From positions 806,001-870,000 of the forward strand of contig NC_051130.1 of assembly GCF_014839805.1 (NCBI RefSeq): a stretch of DNA of 64,000 nt, in the 5' to 3' direction. Source of the DNA: Manduca sexta (taxonomy: Eukaryota > Arthropoda > Insecta > Lepidoptera > Sphingidae). Shown piece after piece: positions 1 through 12,220 of the stretch (its first letter is position 1; every line of letters starts with the position of its first letter). The translations under genes were made by a program, and so were the position numbers. A model generated the notes under the pieces. The model was not told the origin of the DNA. It worked only from the letters and a program-made list of their open reading frames with translations, and did no database searches.

Positions 1-19
1 TTAAAATTAGGGTTGAAAT

Positions 20-241
20 AGCTCGGTGGCGTAGTTTTATTGCATGCGCGGTACGGCAGCTCTCTGAAGTCCTGGGTTTGAATCCCGGTACGAAAGTAAT
101 ATTTGGGTTTCTCAGCTCAATACTTATCAGTCCGGAGTCTGGATTTGTGCCCGATATGGTGATAGGCTCGCCCCCTATCATATCATGGGACGGAACACAC
201 TTGGCGAAAAGTGATCTTTCGGGAATAAATACGTGATGTGT
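20..241 (+). mobile_element. SINE family 2 (Bm1-like)
   Basis: tRNA-derived SINE: A box TGGCGTAGTTT, B box-like GGTTTGAATCCC, then GTGCCCGATATGGTGATAGG and a CGTGATGTGTGT end. It resembles the Bm1 class of lepidopteran SINEs. Confidence 0.75.
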
Positions 242-639
242 GTAAAATAGCTCGTATACAAATATCCTTCCACGTGGCTTACTAAGAATTATTATAGATT
301 ACAAATATTACGAACCATAATAACTGCAACCCTAATATTGTTGGTACAAAAATGCGAATTACTCGCATGTCAAGTTAACTTCGCCGGGAATCAAATATTG
401 CGCAAAAATAGAGAATATCTATGTTACATATCCCAAAACTCACTCAACGTCACGGATTCGTTATATTTGGATCAGAAATTACAGACTGCCAAAAAAGTTT
501 TATGATGGAACAGCGATGTTACAAAGGTATACGCCGCCAAATCGGTCACAACGACTTATAAATAGTTTTAAAGTTTGACACGAGGTGGCAGTGCACTGCG
601 TTCTTTATCTTAAGGCACAAGCACAAGTTTTTAATTCTA

Positions 640-745
640 TACGTGTACCGCAATTTTACCCCACTGCGTGTGTGATGTGAGGTCCAGTAGAATGTCGACT
701 CACGAGAGACGATTACTCCTCGACAATGTCTACCTGTGTTCCACA
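640..745 (+). repeat. family 3 fragments, rearranged
   Basis: ACCGCAATTTTACCCCACTG followed by GAGGTCCAGTAGAATGTCGA and GAGAGACGATTACTCCTCG. Confidence 0.4.
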
Positions 746-833
746 CTTCCCGTTCAGCTGTCTCCGGGTTTACTTCTAACAAACCCCAAATCATTTTTAC
801 AACCTTTCGCATCTAAATAGGTATAACTCAAAC

Positions 834-1231
834 GTGACTGACCGACTGACATAGTGATCTATCAACGCACAGCCCAAACCACTGGACAGATCGGGCTGAA
901 ATTTGGCAGGCAGGTAGATGTTATGACGTAGGCATCTGCTAAGAAAGGATTTTGATAAATTCCACCCCTAAGGGGATAAAATAGGGGATGAAAATTTGTA
1001 TGAAACTTCTTAGATTTTCGACTGATTAAACTGAAATTAAAGATTGGAGCTACTATGATAAAGACGTTCGCTTAAATAGGATTTTGATAAATTCAACACC
1101 CATGGGGATAAAATTAGTTTGAACCTATCAGTACCGGGAAAATATGTAGGAAGACTTTTATCATACAGTGGACTCTTATCCCGGAAAACTCCTTCACCCG
1201 GGCGAAGCCGCGAGCAAAAGCTAGTTTATAA
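834..1231 (+). repeat. Helitron-type 3' part
   Basis: The body (GGGCTGAAATTTGGCAGGCA, CCCTAAGGGGATAAAATAGG) and a 3' end CACCCGGGCGAAGCCGCGAG ... AGCTAG. It has a partial internal repeat: the TTTTGATAAATTC...GGGGATAAAAT unit occurs twice. Confidence 0.55.
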
Positions 1232-1759
1232 TATGACTGAAATGATAAATGTATACTTGTAAAATATGGACTTTCCCATCCAGTCCCACAGTGGTCCAAG
1301 CGACATGCCGACCGTACATTCCACTCTGGAATGATGGAACAAATATTCCCAACGTAGATGTAGCGTTGATATAGCTCCATGCTCCGCTGCGTCGCTTCAC
1401 CCACTATTAAATGTTATTCAATAAATATTCTACATATTCAACGATATCTCGTAATAACATGCGGTTGGATTTTTTAACTTGATAATAGATTGTAATACTA
1501 TTTATTAAGGTCGTTTTTGCGTCAGTCTAGTTTAGGCGATATAATTTTGACTTTCAATTATTTGGAAACATTATTGCTGTGGTTTTCATGTAATTACCCG
1601 CTTGGAATCTGTTTTTATATAGCACTAAAGTCCCTCCGTGACCTCACAGGAACGTTTCCTCGGCAAAGTTTGCGTGTACTGGTTGCGTCTTCCCTAACAC
1701 TTTAGGAAAAGTTTTTATCTTCCCATGACTGTAACTTATTTGCGTCTTTGCCTAAAAAA

Positions 1760-1990
1760 TAATTATTTGAATATGTAAAACGGCAAACATTATCTAGATT
1801 TCGTCAATATTATCTCTAAGACCTGTTCAGAAAGCAGTACTCACCAGAGAAGAACGGGCAAGAAACTCTGGTGTTGCTCTTTCAAAATCAGTTTGAGCTA
1901 TAAACTACAGTATATAGTACACAGAATTTTGTTTTTATTCTGGCTTAGAGCAGTTGCATATGCTCGCAAAATAGGTACTAAATTAATTCT
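1760..1990 (-). repeat. LINE-tail repeat (AGAGCAACACCAGAG type)
   Basis: TTATTTGAATATGTAAAACG, CCAGAGAAGAACGGGCAAGA and AACTCTGGTGTTGCTCT. It shares its order with 24906 and 60257 and is read as the reverse of a LINE 3' end. Confidence 0.5.
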
Positions 1991-2288
1991 AAATTCTGAT
2001 TCGAGTGCATAACCCTCTTGAAATCATAAAATATATTATAAACTCTAACCCTGGGCGTGATCCTTAACTATTGTATTTAACAAATACCTGACTGGCACGT
2101 TTTAACAATTAACATAAACAAACACAACGCAACATTTATAAAAATAACTATTAAAATAATTCAAACTCTACCAACAATTCTAAAAATAGGGGCATCATTC
2201 AAAAGGCCAGTTTTCCATAATTTAACACAGTTATTCTCAAAGTGGGGTCTCAAATGCTCTCCAAGACGACCCAAAGTTATATTAGCAA

Positions 2289-2322
2289 CATTTATTTATT
2301 TATTTATTTTTATTTATTTATA
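2289..2322. repeat. (ATTT)n microsatellite
   Basis: An interrupted run of TTTA units in an AT-rich stretch. Confidence 0.7.
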
Positions 2323-3830
2323 CATATATTATAACACCATAACAGTTGATACTAATGCGATGTTATAAAGATTTAATTTTAACAATTTATTTCAATACAT
2401 CTATGAGCCATTTCAGTGAATTCTGACAGGTTACATATAAATATATCCAAGTTCTGAGATATGGTATTAAGCAATCGTACATGAATGGCTTTTAGAGTCC
2501 ATCCTGAAACAAGGCTCAATTTTGGATGTATCGAGATTCCTTATTATAAAAAATTATCTTTGTGTCTCACACTTATCATCATTTATAGATGGGATTCAAG
2601 TTTAATGCTAAGTTTGAACTAGCAAATTATTCAACAATGAATTACACAAGAACTTCTAGATGCGATTACTCAAGCGGTAATATTTCAATAGTTCTGTACA
2701 TATGTTACTCGTTACAACTTCTGCAAGCTTCATTGAAGAAGTCAGCTTGCCGTGTATGGTTAATTAATAAGGTTAATCATCAAATAATTGTTGAAGAAAT
2801 GAAGAATCTTGAATATTGAACTGTTGTGTAATTAGTTATTATAGTAATTATCATAATATTGTTAACCTAATGTAGCTTATAATTTTTTTGTAAAAAGGTA
2901 TTATCAGTGAATGCTGTGGCTACTTTTTTACAATCACGTAATTCTTTGGATATTTTAGTATGTAACAGTATATGAGTGTGATAGACGTAGTAAATAAATA
3001 AATAAACAATACTTATTAATACAAATGAAGGTAGAAGTGTAAATTTATTTACGCAAAAAACTGTATATTGTAAGAACGCGATTGCAAACAAAATTAGCCT
3101 TTATCGTAGGGTTTTTAAACTAAACCCAAAAATAAGGGGTTCCCTTTAAAATAGTATTATTTTCGTTTTTTGATTAGAACAAAGCAAGGTAATACAAAGG
3201 GCGTGAAAAAAGTTTGGGAACCACTTCAAACAAACATAGCGTGTTCGAAACCCATAAGTTGTATTGGATTAGTGACTTTATTTTACCACGACAAGCAAAC
3301 AGGGGCCACGTGACCTGATAACTCCTATCGCTAACAATGACGTGGGCGTTACTTGAACACATTTTAAAATTAATTCCATTATGTTTGTTTAATTTTTATA
3401 CTTATCTGAGTTTGGAGTCGTGCGTCAAATTGATGCATATCTTGTTTAAAACGACTCGGTTTATTCGTTATTTTTAATATAAATGAGTTTGGAAATTGTT
3501 AAATAAGGTTGATGTTGCTTTTGCTGACGGTAGTACATTTTTCTTTATTAATGATTTTACAATGGATGTTATATAATAATACACAAACTGTTATCAATTA
3601 ATAATATCTTATAATCAAGAACATATGGGGTGTTGTTCACATTGAGATGAAAGGAGGGGGTGGGGGTCAGGTTCCGCAATTTGATACGTGCCCCCCCTCT
3701 TGGCGGTAGTACATTTGTATCCACTACGGTAGCGACCACCGGAAACGAGGTATAAAATCCGACATAGTAGGCCATGTAAATGTGTTTGTTTGTGTGTGTT
3801 TCAAAAACAATTGTGTCAATTTGCGATAAT

Positions 3831-3925
3831 CTAAGGGATAATCATCTCTCGTTAGTCGATTGTCTGACCTTCATTACGCACCATCAAATACAGTGGGGTC
3901 ACTTTGCCGTGCGCATGTAAAAACT
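3831..3925 (-). repeat. interspersed repeat family 3 fragment
   Basis: Minus-strand piece around ATCATCTCTCGTTAGTCGA and GTGGGGTCACTTTGCCGTGC. Confidence 0.5.
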
Positions 3926-4189
3926 TTTACTGGAATAAAATACTGATACCCTACAATCAGGCGAGATCGTCGCACGTTTGGTCGACGACAGAAACTCGTG
4001 TCAAACGAAACTTTGAGCGAGATTGAAATAGAATTCAAACCTAGGAAATACCGTTTAACTGTGGGTATACGCCTTTGACCGGATACGTACCAATCCAATT
4101 TAATTTGAGATTGCTTTTCATTTCTATGTGTGTTCATAATCATTTTGAATTTTAATTTTTTTTAAATTTTTATGTGTTTGTAATGGTTA

Positions 4190-4321
4190 AACTCAAAAAC
4201 ACACTGAACCGATTTTAATTTTTTTTCTGTTATAGGAAGTTACATCACCGAGTACTATGGATACTTTTTTGCCCTGAGAATGGGCTTGAACGCGGGCGGA
4301 GTCGCGAGCCAAAGCTAGTTT
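4190..4321 (+). repeat. Helitron-type 3' end
   Basis: AACTCAAAAACACACTGAACCG ... CGCGGGCGGAGTCGCGAGCC then AAAGCTAG. Confidence 0.5.
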
Positions 4322-4694
4322 TAAACAAAACAGAATTGACATTTGACAGTTACACTCAGTACTGCCACTGTATTTAGATGAACATCATATTAGCTGGCCA
4401 AATGGCGCTATCTTTGTAAGCCATTCGCGAACAGCCAACGTCCCGCTTTCCAAACAAACCCGACAACTTTAGTACCGCGGAAGTAAAAGAATCCTTAAAG
4501 TTTCCACCAGGGAGCTAGCCAGATGTTGGCTAAGAAAGATTGGAACTCCCCGTCAAAGCTTGCATACATGTTACGCTTGAAGTGAGGTTTTGTATATATT
4601 ATTTATATATGTCTTTGACGGATGTTAAATTTTTTGTTCTAAGCACTTTTTAGATTTGAGTTGTCAGTTTTGAATGAGAATATCTTGGTACAAT

Positions 4695-4920
4695 GCCTCG
4701 GTGGCATGGTTGTATTATGATACGACTGCAGTGCTGAGTTCTTGGGTTCGATCCCCGGGTCGGGCAAAGTAATCATATCAATCATGAATCTGTAGTTTAA
4801 GTACGATTGGCGATAAGCTTGCTCCCTATTACATTATGGGATGGAATATACGTGGGAGAAAGTGGGAGCACCAATTGCACCTCTGTCTACCCCTTCGGGA
4901 GTAAAAAGCGTGAGTGTGTG
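4695..4920 (+). mobile_element. SINE family 2 copy
   Basis: CCTCGGTGGCATGGTTGTA, GGGTTCGATCCCCGGGTCGG and CCCCTTCGGGAGTAAA are all present; the middle is diverged. Confidence 0.72.
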
Positions 4921-5671
4921 TATTGGCAGCGTTGTGTATGAAGTAAGTGTTGATATCTCGAGTTTGATTTCAGGACGGGTAGCGTAGCATTACGAAGGCT
5001 GGGCGGTAATTACAAGGTAGTTGCTCCGCGAAACAGAAAAAAAAGTTTTTCGACTCAGTATCGTTTTGGAGTAACTTAACATAGCTAAAAAATGTGAACG
5101 TGATAAGCCTCTGCCTACCCTTAAATTAGGATGAAAGACTTGATGCTACGTATGATGTGTATTGTATATGGAATTCTCATGAAATAGTGAACATGAATAT
5201 TAGTGGAAAATTAATATTCCATACTCTTCCTAATCTTTGTGTTTCATTAATTTTGTCCTAGATCGATGTCATAAAATATGTGACACTTCGATAATAATTA
5301 TATATTTAACTACAAGTACAAGAAACCCCTATCTACTTCATTAATCTTTGCAGCTTGTTGATGCAATTTTGGGTCGTGTATCTGGTGCCACAGTATCGCG
5401 TCTACGCGGCGTCGAAAGCTTCCACATCGCTCGGCAGCAAACACTATCATAAGATATGAAAATCAAAATAACTCATCTCAAAGTATATTCGCAGAATCAA
5501 AAATGTAAAATAAATTGTACACTTCGCGGAATTGAATTTAGATTCGAATTATGTATGTTTCGATTTGTACCAACTGATGGTGCATCCTACTAGAGATTTT
5601 TCATTTTAAATTATGTGGGGTATGATGTTTCTGATTATGTGCATCGTGCTTTTGTTTTATGTCCAAGCTAA

Positions 5672-6279
5672 GGAGCCGTCCAAGTATTACGTAACGCAAT
5701 TTTTGAAGATTTTTACCCCCCACCCTACCGTGTAACGCGCCGTAACATTTTTCTGTACGCCCCCGCCAAAAGTTTTGTAAGTCTACAGTGACATTTTTTT
5801 TTAAATTCACAATTATGTTAGGCAAATTACCGAAAAGTCGCTAAAATACTTTTGTTATTGTTTTAAAAGGTTCAAATCCCAAGGGCTCACACCTCTGACT
5901 TTTCTTAAAAATCGTGTGTGTATTCTTTGTGAATTTATCGCTCGCTTTAACGGTGAAGGAAAACATCGTGAGGAAACCTGCACATCTGAGAAGTTCTCTA
6001 TAGGAATTTCGAAGGTGTGTGAAGTCTACCAATCCGCACTAGGCCAGCGTGGTGGACTAAGGCCTAATCCCTCTCAGTAGTAGAGGAGGCCCGTGCTCAG
6101 CAGGGGGCAAGTATATAATACAGGGCTGATATTATTATTATTATATTGTTTTAAAATAAAAAAAAAACAATATTACATAACGCTTTTTACGAGGCCCCCC
6201 TCCCGCCCCTGTTACGTATCGTAACGTTTTACAAGACCTCCCCTCCCCAAATTACGTTACGTAATACTTAAACGGCTCC
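5672..6279. mobile_element. Harbinger-like MITE with TAA target duplication
   Basis: The ends are inverted copies of GGAGCCGTCCAAGTATTACG (right end differs at two bases), flanked by TAA at 5669-5671 and 6280-6282. A 3-bp TAA duplication with ends of this sort is typical of PIF/Harbinger elements. There is no transposase. A SINE sits inside it. Confidence 0.7.
5869..6144 (+). mobile_element. SINE family 1 copy, 5'-truncated, nested in a Harbinger-like MITE
   Basis: Begins at the B box (GGTTCAAATCCC) and ends in a (TATT) tail. It is flanked by the 12-bp duplication ATTGTTTTAAAA at 5857-5868 and 6145-6156. The interrupted host element runs from 5672 to 6279. Confidence 0.85.
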
Positions 6280-6394
6280 TAAGCGTTTGGAAGGTTAGGT
6301 AGAGACGTAATTTTTAGCATTGTTTTATAAGTGGTGTAACTTGTTTGTGTTTGTCGTGTTTACTAGACACCAGTCTGTGTGTATCCGGTTCTAG

Positions 6395-6512
6395 GCCGGT
6401 ATAATTGTGTCGACTGCCGAGGGTTAATCATCTCTCGTCAGTCGACATTCTATTGGACCCCGCTCTACATACCATCAGGTGCAGAGGGCTCACTTTGCCG
6501 TGCACATATAAA
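6395..6512 (-). repeat. interspersed repeat family 3
   Basis: GGCCGGTATAATTGTGTCGA, ATCATCTCTCGTCAGTCGAC and CATACCATCAGGTGCAG, ending in GCACATATAAAAAAAG. Confidence 0.6.
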
Positions 6513-6574
6513 AAAAGTAACATATTTTTCACTCCGTACCTGCACAAAATTATATACATCATTTCTACAATCGT

Positions 6575-6805
6575 TTAAATTAAACAATTTTTCGGATTTT
6601 ATCGCGGTTTTAATATTTTACTTTTCTCCCGACGTTTCGAAGACTTTGAAGCCCTCATGGTCACGGAGACTGAGGTGTTGTTCATCCGCAAAGTCAGAGT
6701 TACAATAGCTACCAACATTTTACAAATATACAACTTTTAAAATTTTTAGCTGTTGGTGGTCCGATCTACGCAGAATGTGCTCACAGAGTCTTTTTACAAT
6801 CATCC
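6575..6805 (-). repeat. Penelope-like 3' fragment
   Basis: Read on the minus strand it holds the CTGCGTAGATCGGACCACC end of the protein, then GGATGAACAACACCTCAGTC and CGTCGGGAGAAAAG. No open frame remains. Confidence 0.65.
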
Positions 6806-7309
6806 TACCCTGAAGTCAGAACCGTCCACAGTTCATAAACGCTACCACTCGACCATCACATCTTCATAGCCATATTTTCCACATTATAAAGACGTGGACA
6901 CGAGACGCAGGTGTCGCCGGCGATTTGGCCCGCTTTCAACAACAAGACACTACACGTGTTGTCACGTGCCGCGCCTCCCCTATTTGTCACCGTTTGACCC
7001 ACTTGCATATTCTTTAATACGCCGCGGTGGGGTTGCTTTACGAGCGACACACTTGACCCCTTTACTGGCTTTGTGATATCTTCGAATACCTTTGATTTGA
7101 TAGGGTTAGTGTACACTGAATGTTTTGTACGACAGATGAGATTATCTATTCTTAAATGTCATAAATGCGAAAGTTTGTGAAGAATGTATGTTTGAATGAT
7201 TGTTGTAAGTAAATTCAGCTGAAGGTAGAACGTAACTTGCTTCTGCAGGAAATGATTGGATTTTTAAATTGATTTTTTAAAGATGTCGTAGAGATGGCGC
7301 TTTGAACTG

Positions 7310-7755
7310 CTACAGTTAGTAACTGTATAGAATGGCGAGGGGTTACCTTCGAGTTGCCATTCTATCCAAACCCCAGTCTACTTACCATAGAGTGCAGTGA
7401 GTTTTATTAATAATAATAATATCAGCCCTGTATTATATACTTGCCCACTGCTGAGCACGGGCCTCCTCTACTACTGAGAGGGATTAGGCCTTAGTCCACC
7501 ACGCTGGCCTAGTGCGGATTGGTAGACTTCACACACCTTCGAAATTCCTATAGAGAACTTCTCAGATGTGCAGGTTTCACGATGTTTTCCTTCACCGTTA
7601 AAGCGAACGATAAATTCACCAAAAATACACACATGATTTTAGAAAAGTCAGACGTGTGTGCCCTTGGGATTTGAACCTGCGGACATTCGTCTTGGCAGTC
7701 CGTTCCACACCCAACTAGGCTATCGCCGCTAAGTTTCATTGCCGTATAAAAAAAA
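7310..7755 (-). repeat. interspersed repeat family 3 split by a SINE
   Basis: 7310-7408 (CATTCTATCCAAACCCC ... CTTACCATAGAGTGCAGTG) and 7732-7755 (CATTGCCGTATAAAAAAA) are the two halves of one copy; the SINE at 7409-7731 lies between them. Confidence 0.55.
7409..7731 (-). mobile_element. SINE family 1, near full length
   Basis: tRNA-derived SINE: on the minus strand the head has an A box TAGCCTAGTTGG and a B box GGTTCAAATCC, then a conserved body (CGCACTAGGCCAGCGTGGTG) and a (TTATTA) tail. It is inserted in a repeat of family 3, whose halves lie at 7310-7408 and 7732-7755. Confidence 0.85.
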
Positions 7756-8094
7756 CCCTTCTCGCTGCCATAGACATCGCGCCCTCAAAGGCCCCTCCGT
7801 TACAAAATCTCACGGACACTTAGTCAACATAAACAGAATGTATTTAACTTTGCCGGTTTTTTTATTAGAACATTCCCTTTGGGTGCGAATGACTATGGGA
7901 CAACATTTGCTCCTAGGGATGGAAACAAGAGTTTGTTTTATCCATATCATCTATTAGTAAACAGAATACAAAAAAATAATAAATTAAAAATGCTTTTTAC
8001 TAGCAATAGGATAGCGATAATGACAGCAGATTTTTGCATATTTTAAGCAGTATTGAAAAACTGTATAGTTTGTTAAAGATTAAGGCATAGGTAA

Positions 8095-8470
8095 GGTATT
8101 TGACTATGTTCCATTCAGTGCATTTGTAACATTTAACAGTAAATTGGTACAAAAAAGAAATACTTCTGTAAAAACAGCTTTTATACTAGTTAAGAAATGA
8201 GACAATAATTCAAATTTTAAATATTGCTACGTGCAGAAGTAAGCGAGGAGTGGGGATATCGCTCCGTCTCTTTCTCTCGCACTCATCGTAATGCCTGCAG
8301 ATGTCACATGCAAGTATTTCGTGCCTTTTCTATTTTTTAACACTTACCTCTACTACCTAATTTTAATGACTTATGACTAGCAGATTTTTCACTCGATTTC
8401 CATGATTTCTTCTGTTGTAAAATTTATATGACGTATATATTATTATAAAACTTATAAATAAATGTAAGTC
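8095..8470. repeat. MITE relative of the 26258 element
   Basis: Shares the internal core (GGGGATATCGCTCCGTCTCT, CAGATGTCACATGCAAGTAT) but the terminal repeats are not recognisable; ends are estimated. Confidence 0.55.
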
Positions 8471-8929
8471 AAATACGCCATTGTCAGTGCCCCTTACAAT
8501 AGGGGCGAAGTTATTGTTATAATAACCTCAACGCAACTTAAAATGGAGTGAACATTTTAAGAACCTTTCGTGTTCGTGTTTCGGACTTATTTGGTTTCTA
8601 CGACACAATTTCTAATCCATATTAAGTGTGAAATTTATTCGTTTAATCCAGTAAGTGTTGTAAACTACCCCTAGTTTATGTGCGTCGATAAGGGCCAAGA
8701 TTGCGTGCCAATTTGTTTATATTTTGTTATTTATAATTAACCATAAAATTATATCAACACTATTTTTTAACAAATTTCAAGAAACGTTATCGTGGTTAGG
8801 TGATTTCTTTTCTTCCTTGGAGAAATGACTACGGCCAATGTCAGGAGGTTACATGCAGATTTTTTTTCATTATACAGCTCCGAATAGTCAATATTAGTTA
8901 ATTTTCCATATTATAATATTTACTTATTA

Positions 8930-9100
8930 CCATCTGTCTGTCTGAACGCGGTAAACTCAAAAACTACTGAACGAAATTCTTTGAAATTTGGTATTGTGAC
9001 CCTGGGAAGAACATAGGCTACTTTTTATCTTGGATAAATATAAAGCGGGACTTTTATGCTGGAAAAAGATTATCACGCGGCTTGGCCCAGAAAAAGCTTT
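8930..9100 (+). repeat. Helitron-type fragment
   Basis: CTGTCTGTCTGAACGCGG, AAAACTACTGAACGAAATTC and TATCACGCGGCTTGGCCC: the usual sequence order with a decayed end. Confidence 0.45.
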
Positions 9101-9478
9101 TATATGTAAATAAATTTAAAATATATAAATTCTAAAGGAATGCTTTTACTAATGCTCTAGGTAACGGTGATGTATTTTAAAATATGCTTTTGAATTTTTT
9201 CCTTTAATATTTTATTTATCAAGGTTAATCTCCCCAACAGCTGAACCGATTTTGATGGTATTTTTTCAGGCGGATAATTATTCAAATGTAATCTTAAATT
9301 AAAAATATTCCCGCTTGTTTGATAATCAGCTTCTATTAAAGAGGAACGGTCAAAATAAGTGATGATTTTTTTAATGTATATTATTTTTATTAAAATAAAA
9401 TGATTTATTCTGAACTCTATTATACTGGAAATATAAGTCCACCTGCAATTAAACACATTTGATCAAATTAGTATTCAT

Positions 9479-9797
9479 ATAATAATATCAGCCCTGTATT
9501 AAATACTGTCCTACTGTTTTGCACGGGCCTCCTCTACTACTGAGAGGGAATAGGCCTTAGTCCACCACGCTGGCCTAGTGCGGATTGGTAGACTTCACAC
9601 ACTCTCAAAATTCATATAAAGACCTCTTCAGGTATGCAGGTTTTCTCACCATGTTTTCCTTCGCCGTTAAAGCAAGCGATAATTCACAAAGAATACACAC
9701 ATAATTTTAGAAAACTCAGTAGTGTGTTCCCTTAGGATTTGCATCTCAGGACCTTCGTCTTGGCAGTCCGTTCCACACCCAACTAGGCTATCGCCGT
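9479..9797 (-). mobile_element. SINE family 1, near full length
   Basis: Same head, body and tail as the copy at 7409, with a few substitutions. GTATTCAT on each side (9471-9478 and 9806-9813) looks like the target duplication. Confidence 0.8.
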
Positions 9798-10225
9798 TTT
9801 TATTTGTATTCATTTTCACCACTCCATTCACACTATTCATTCATTTAGTATTCACATGCGGTTTAGAAATTCAATTCGAATTTCGTGACCATCAAAACAT
9901 TTAAATCAAATAACTTTGAAATGTCAACGATTGTTAACGAAAATAACTTTTTTTCATGAATGATGGGGTCGGTAAGTAGTTTTTATTATATATAATAAAA
10001 AGTTAAACCGATTACGCGATAAACCGCTTTGTAGTTGGTTAGTAGATATAATATTAAAATATTTTTCTATATGAATGGCGCACACAGTTCGTCAACTGAT
10101 AATGACGTCATTAAGCTCTTTGATTATTTTAACAACTTGAGAACAATTTGATGCCTACCAAATGTTGCTTGGAACAGTATAAACGAATAAATCTTCCTTA
10201 TGTAAAGTTAGTTACGCCGCGCACG

Positions 10226-10548
10226 TCCTACGTACAAAAAAAACTGGTGGTAGGTCTCTTATATGTGAGAGTCCGCCTGGGTAGGTACCACCGCAATGTC
10301 TATCTCTGCCGCGAAACAGTAGTGTGTAGTCACTGTTGTGTTCCGGTTTGAAGAACATTGGAGCCAGTTTAACTACTGGACATAATAAGACTTAACATCT
10401 CATGTCTCGGGATGACGAGCGCAGTGGAATACCAAACAATACTTTGTAATTCAAGGTGTTGGATACAACTGTTTATGGGCGGTCGTATTGCTTACCATCA
10501 GGTGAACGGCATTTCGTCTCATCATTCAAAGCAATAAAAAAAAAATAT
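10226..10548 (+). mobile_element. poly(A)-tailed repeat (LINE 3' end or SINE)
   Basis: GTAGGTCTCTTATATGTGAG, CCTGGGTAGGTACCACCGCA, AGTGGAATACCAAACAATAC and TATGGGCGGTCGTATTGC, ending AAAGCAATAAAAAAAAAAT. Reverse copies lie at 21366, 40588 and 55226. Confidence 0.65.
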
Positions 10549-10735
10549 TGATAACAACTATTCCGCCCCTAGGCCCCAACCTGTACGGCCTATTGGCAAA
10601 TCCGGCGCTGGGTAGGATTAGTTTAAGAGTGTACGTCACGCTGCAAATCAGAGGTCCCAAACCTTTTTTCTCATACGGGGGCTATATTGGGGTCACCTTG
10701 CCTCTTACTACCCCTATCAATATTATCTGCCTACG

Positions 10736-10914
10736 AAAAAGTTCTGGAGTGGCAACCACGAACCGGGAGACGCATCGTAGGCAGGCCCCCCACGAGATGG
10801 ACCGACGATCTGGTGAGGGTCTCCGGAGTCCGATGGATGAGGGCGGCCCAGAACCGGTCACTGTGGCGCTCAATGGGGGAGGTCTATGTCCAGCAGTGGA
10901 CGATTCCCGGCTGA
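10736..10914 (+). pseudogene. RTE-type LINE, C-terminal reverse transcriptase remnant
   Basis: The open frame ends VLEWQPRTGRRIVGRPPTRW, TDDLVRVSG, AAQNRSLWRSMGEVYVQQW and a TGA, followed by a (GAT) tail at 10917-10930. This is the C-terminus of the endonuclease-reverse transcriptase of RTE-like LINEs. Everything upstream is missing, as expected for a 5'-truncated copy. It is intact over the piece that remains. Confidence 0.75.
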
Positions 10915-11849
10915 AATGATGATGATGATGACATTGATAGGTGTCAAACGAACATTTTAGTACTTTACTATCAAACCAGATAAATTTTCGTAGACCACTA
11001 CTAAGGAATTGAGGACCACATTTTTTGATCACGCCAACGTAGACCCCCATCAAGTCTCATGGAGCCCTGGGGATCCACTTGGATCTCTTTGGAAATCAAA
11101 ACTGTAGACACTTGTATCCAAATTAATTAATCCGCTGATATTGTAAACCCTACTGACCTGACCTAGTTTTTAAAGGGTCACACGTCGAGTCGCTTGTCGT
11201 TTCAGGCTTCCAAGAATTTGGATTGTCTTTTCTTTAATAATTTTTATCGTCTTCTTGGTGTAGTTGCGTAGGATGTAGACTAGAGGGTTTTGGTTTCAAT
11301 TTGTATCAAAATTTATTGAAACGGTTGTTAATTTAATTGAATTTGCATGTGAATTGGTATATAGATACAGTCGAAGCGTGTAAGTAATCCATAGTAGACT
11401 ATTTTACCATGAAAAAGAAAAATAAAATCATATTATTTGTATGAAAACTAAATATTTAAAGTTTATCAGCATTTTGTATATGATACGACAGTTAAGTCTG
11501 CGCGGCGCCTTACACCCCTGTCTCGTCTCTTGTATAAAATATGGAACGCGTCATTTCATACATTTCGTATTTCCGAAGCAATTTGCGCGTTAGATTTCCT
11601 AAATATTTGATACATGAAAAACATTTTACTCCCTTTTTTGTTAAGTGGTACAGGTGTCTGCAATAAAAGGGGATGGGGTAAGTAAATCTGGGATAATAAC
11701 GCGTGTAGGGGATGTACACACGCAAAAGCGACGACTCACAATTTTTATATTAATGGTTTAATTGTGAGAGACATTATAAACATAAATAAAAAAAACATAT
11801 ATAATAGGCATAAAACATTCGACTAGTCATCAATAAAGTATTTGAATTA

Positions 11850-12220
11850 TTTATATTTATAACATTATATATGTACGTCGTATAAATTCTATAACAGAAG
11901 AAATCGTTGAAATCTGGTGAAAAATCCACAAGTTGTAAGCCATTGAAATTAGGTCGTAGGGGTGAGTGTCAAAAATCAGAAAAGGGACGAAATACTTGCA
12001 GGTGACGTCAGCGGCCATTACGATGCTTGTGAAAGAAAGAGATGGAGCGATATTCCCTCTCCACGTCTACTCCTACACGTAGCTATATTTGAAATTTGAA
12101 TTACTGTCTCATTTCTCATCGGATTTAAATGCTGTTTTCACAGGAGGATTTCTTTTTTATACTAATTGAGGTTTCATATCAAAAAATGCACAAAATTAAA
12201 CAGTCAAATACTATATTTAA
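11850..12220. repeat. MITE relative of the 26258 element, reverse copy
   Basis: Contains CTTGCAGGTGACGTCAGCGG and AAGAAAGAGATGGAGCGATA. Terminal repeats are not clear; ends are estimated. Confidence 0.55.

Larger units (their letters stand above)
239..10225. other. unassigned stretches, first 10 kb
   Basis: I see no gene or recognised element in 242-639, 1232-1759, 1991-3830 (very AT-rich, with the ATTT run), 3926-4189, 4322-4694, 4921-5668, 6806-7309, 7756-8094, 8471-8929, 9101-9478 and 9798-10225. Open frames there are short and show no family motif. Confidence 0.5.

Noticed and set aside
5841..6032. Open frames of 60-90 codons inside SINE copies (also near 7548, 15668, 44280, 45795, 46885, 51811, 57206, 60942)
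   Set aside because: They translate the non-coding SINE body, recur with the repeat in either orientation, and are not proteins.
10548..11053. 123-codon frames on both strands around the RTE remnant
   Set aside because: The + frame at 10687-10914 carries the LINE protein; the other two are out-of-frame shadows of this GC-richer piece.
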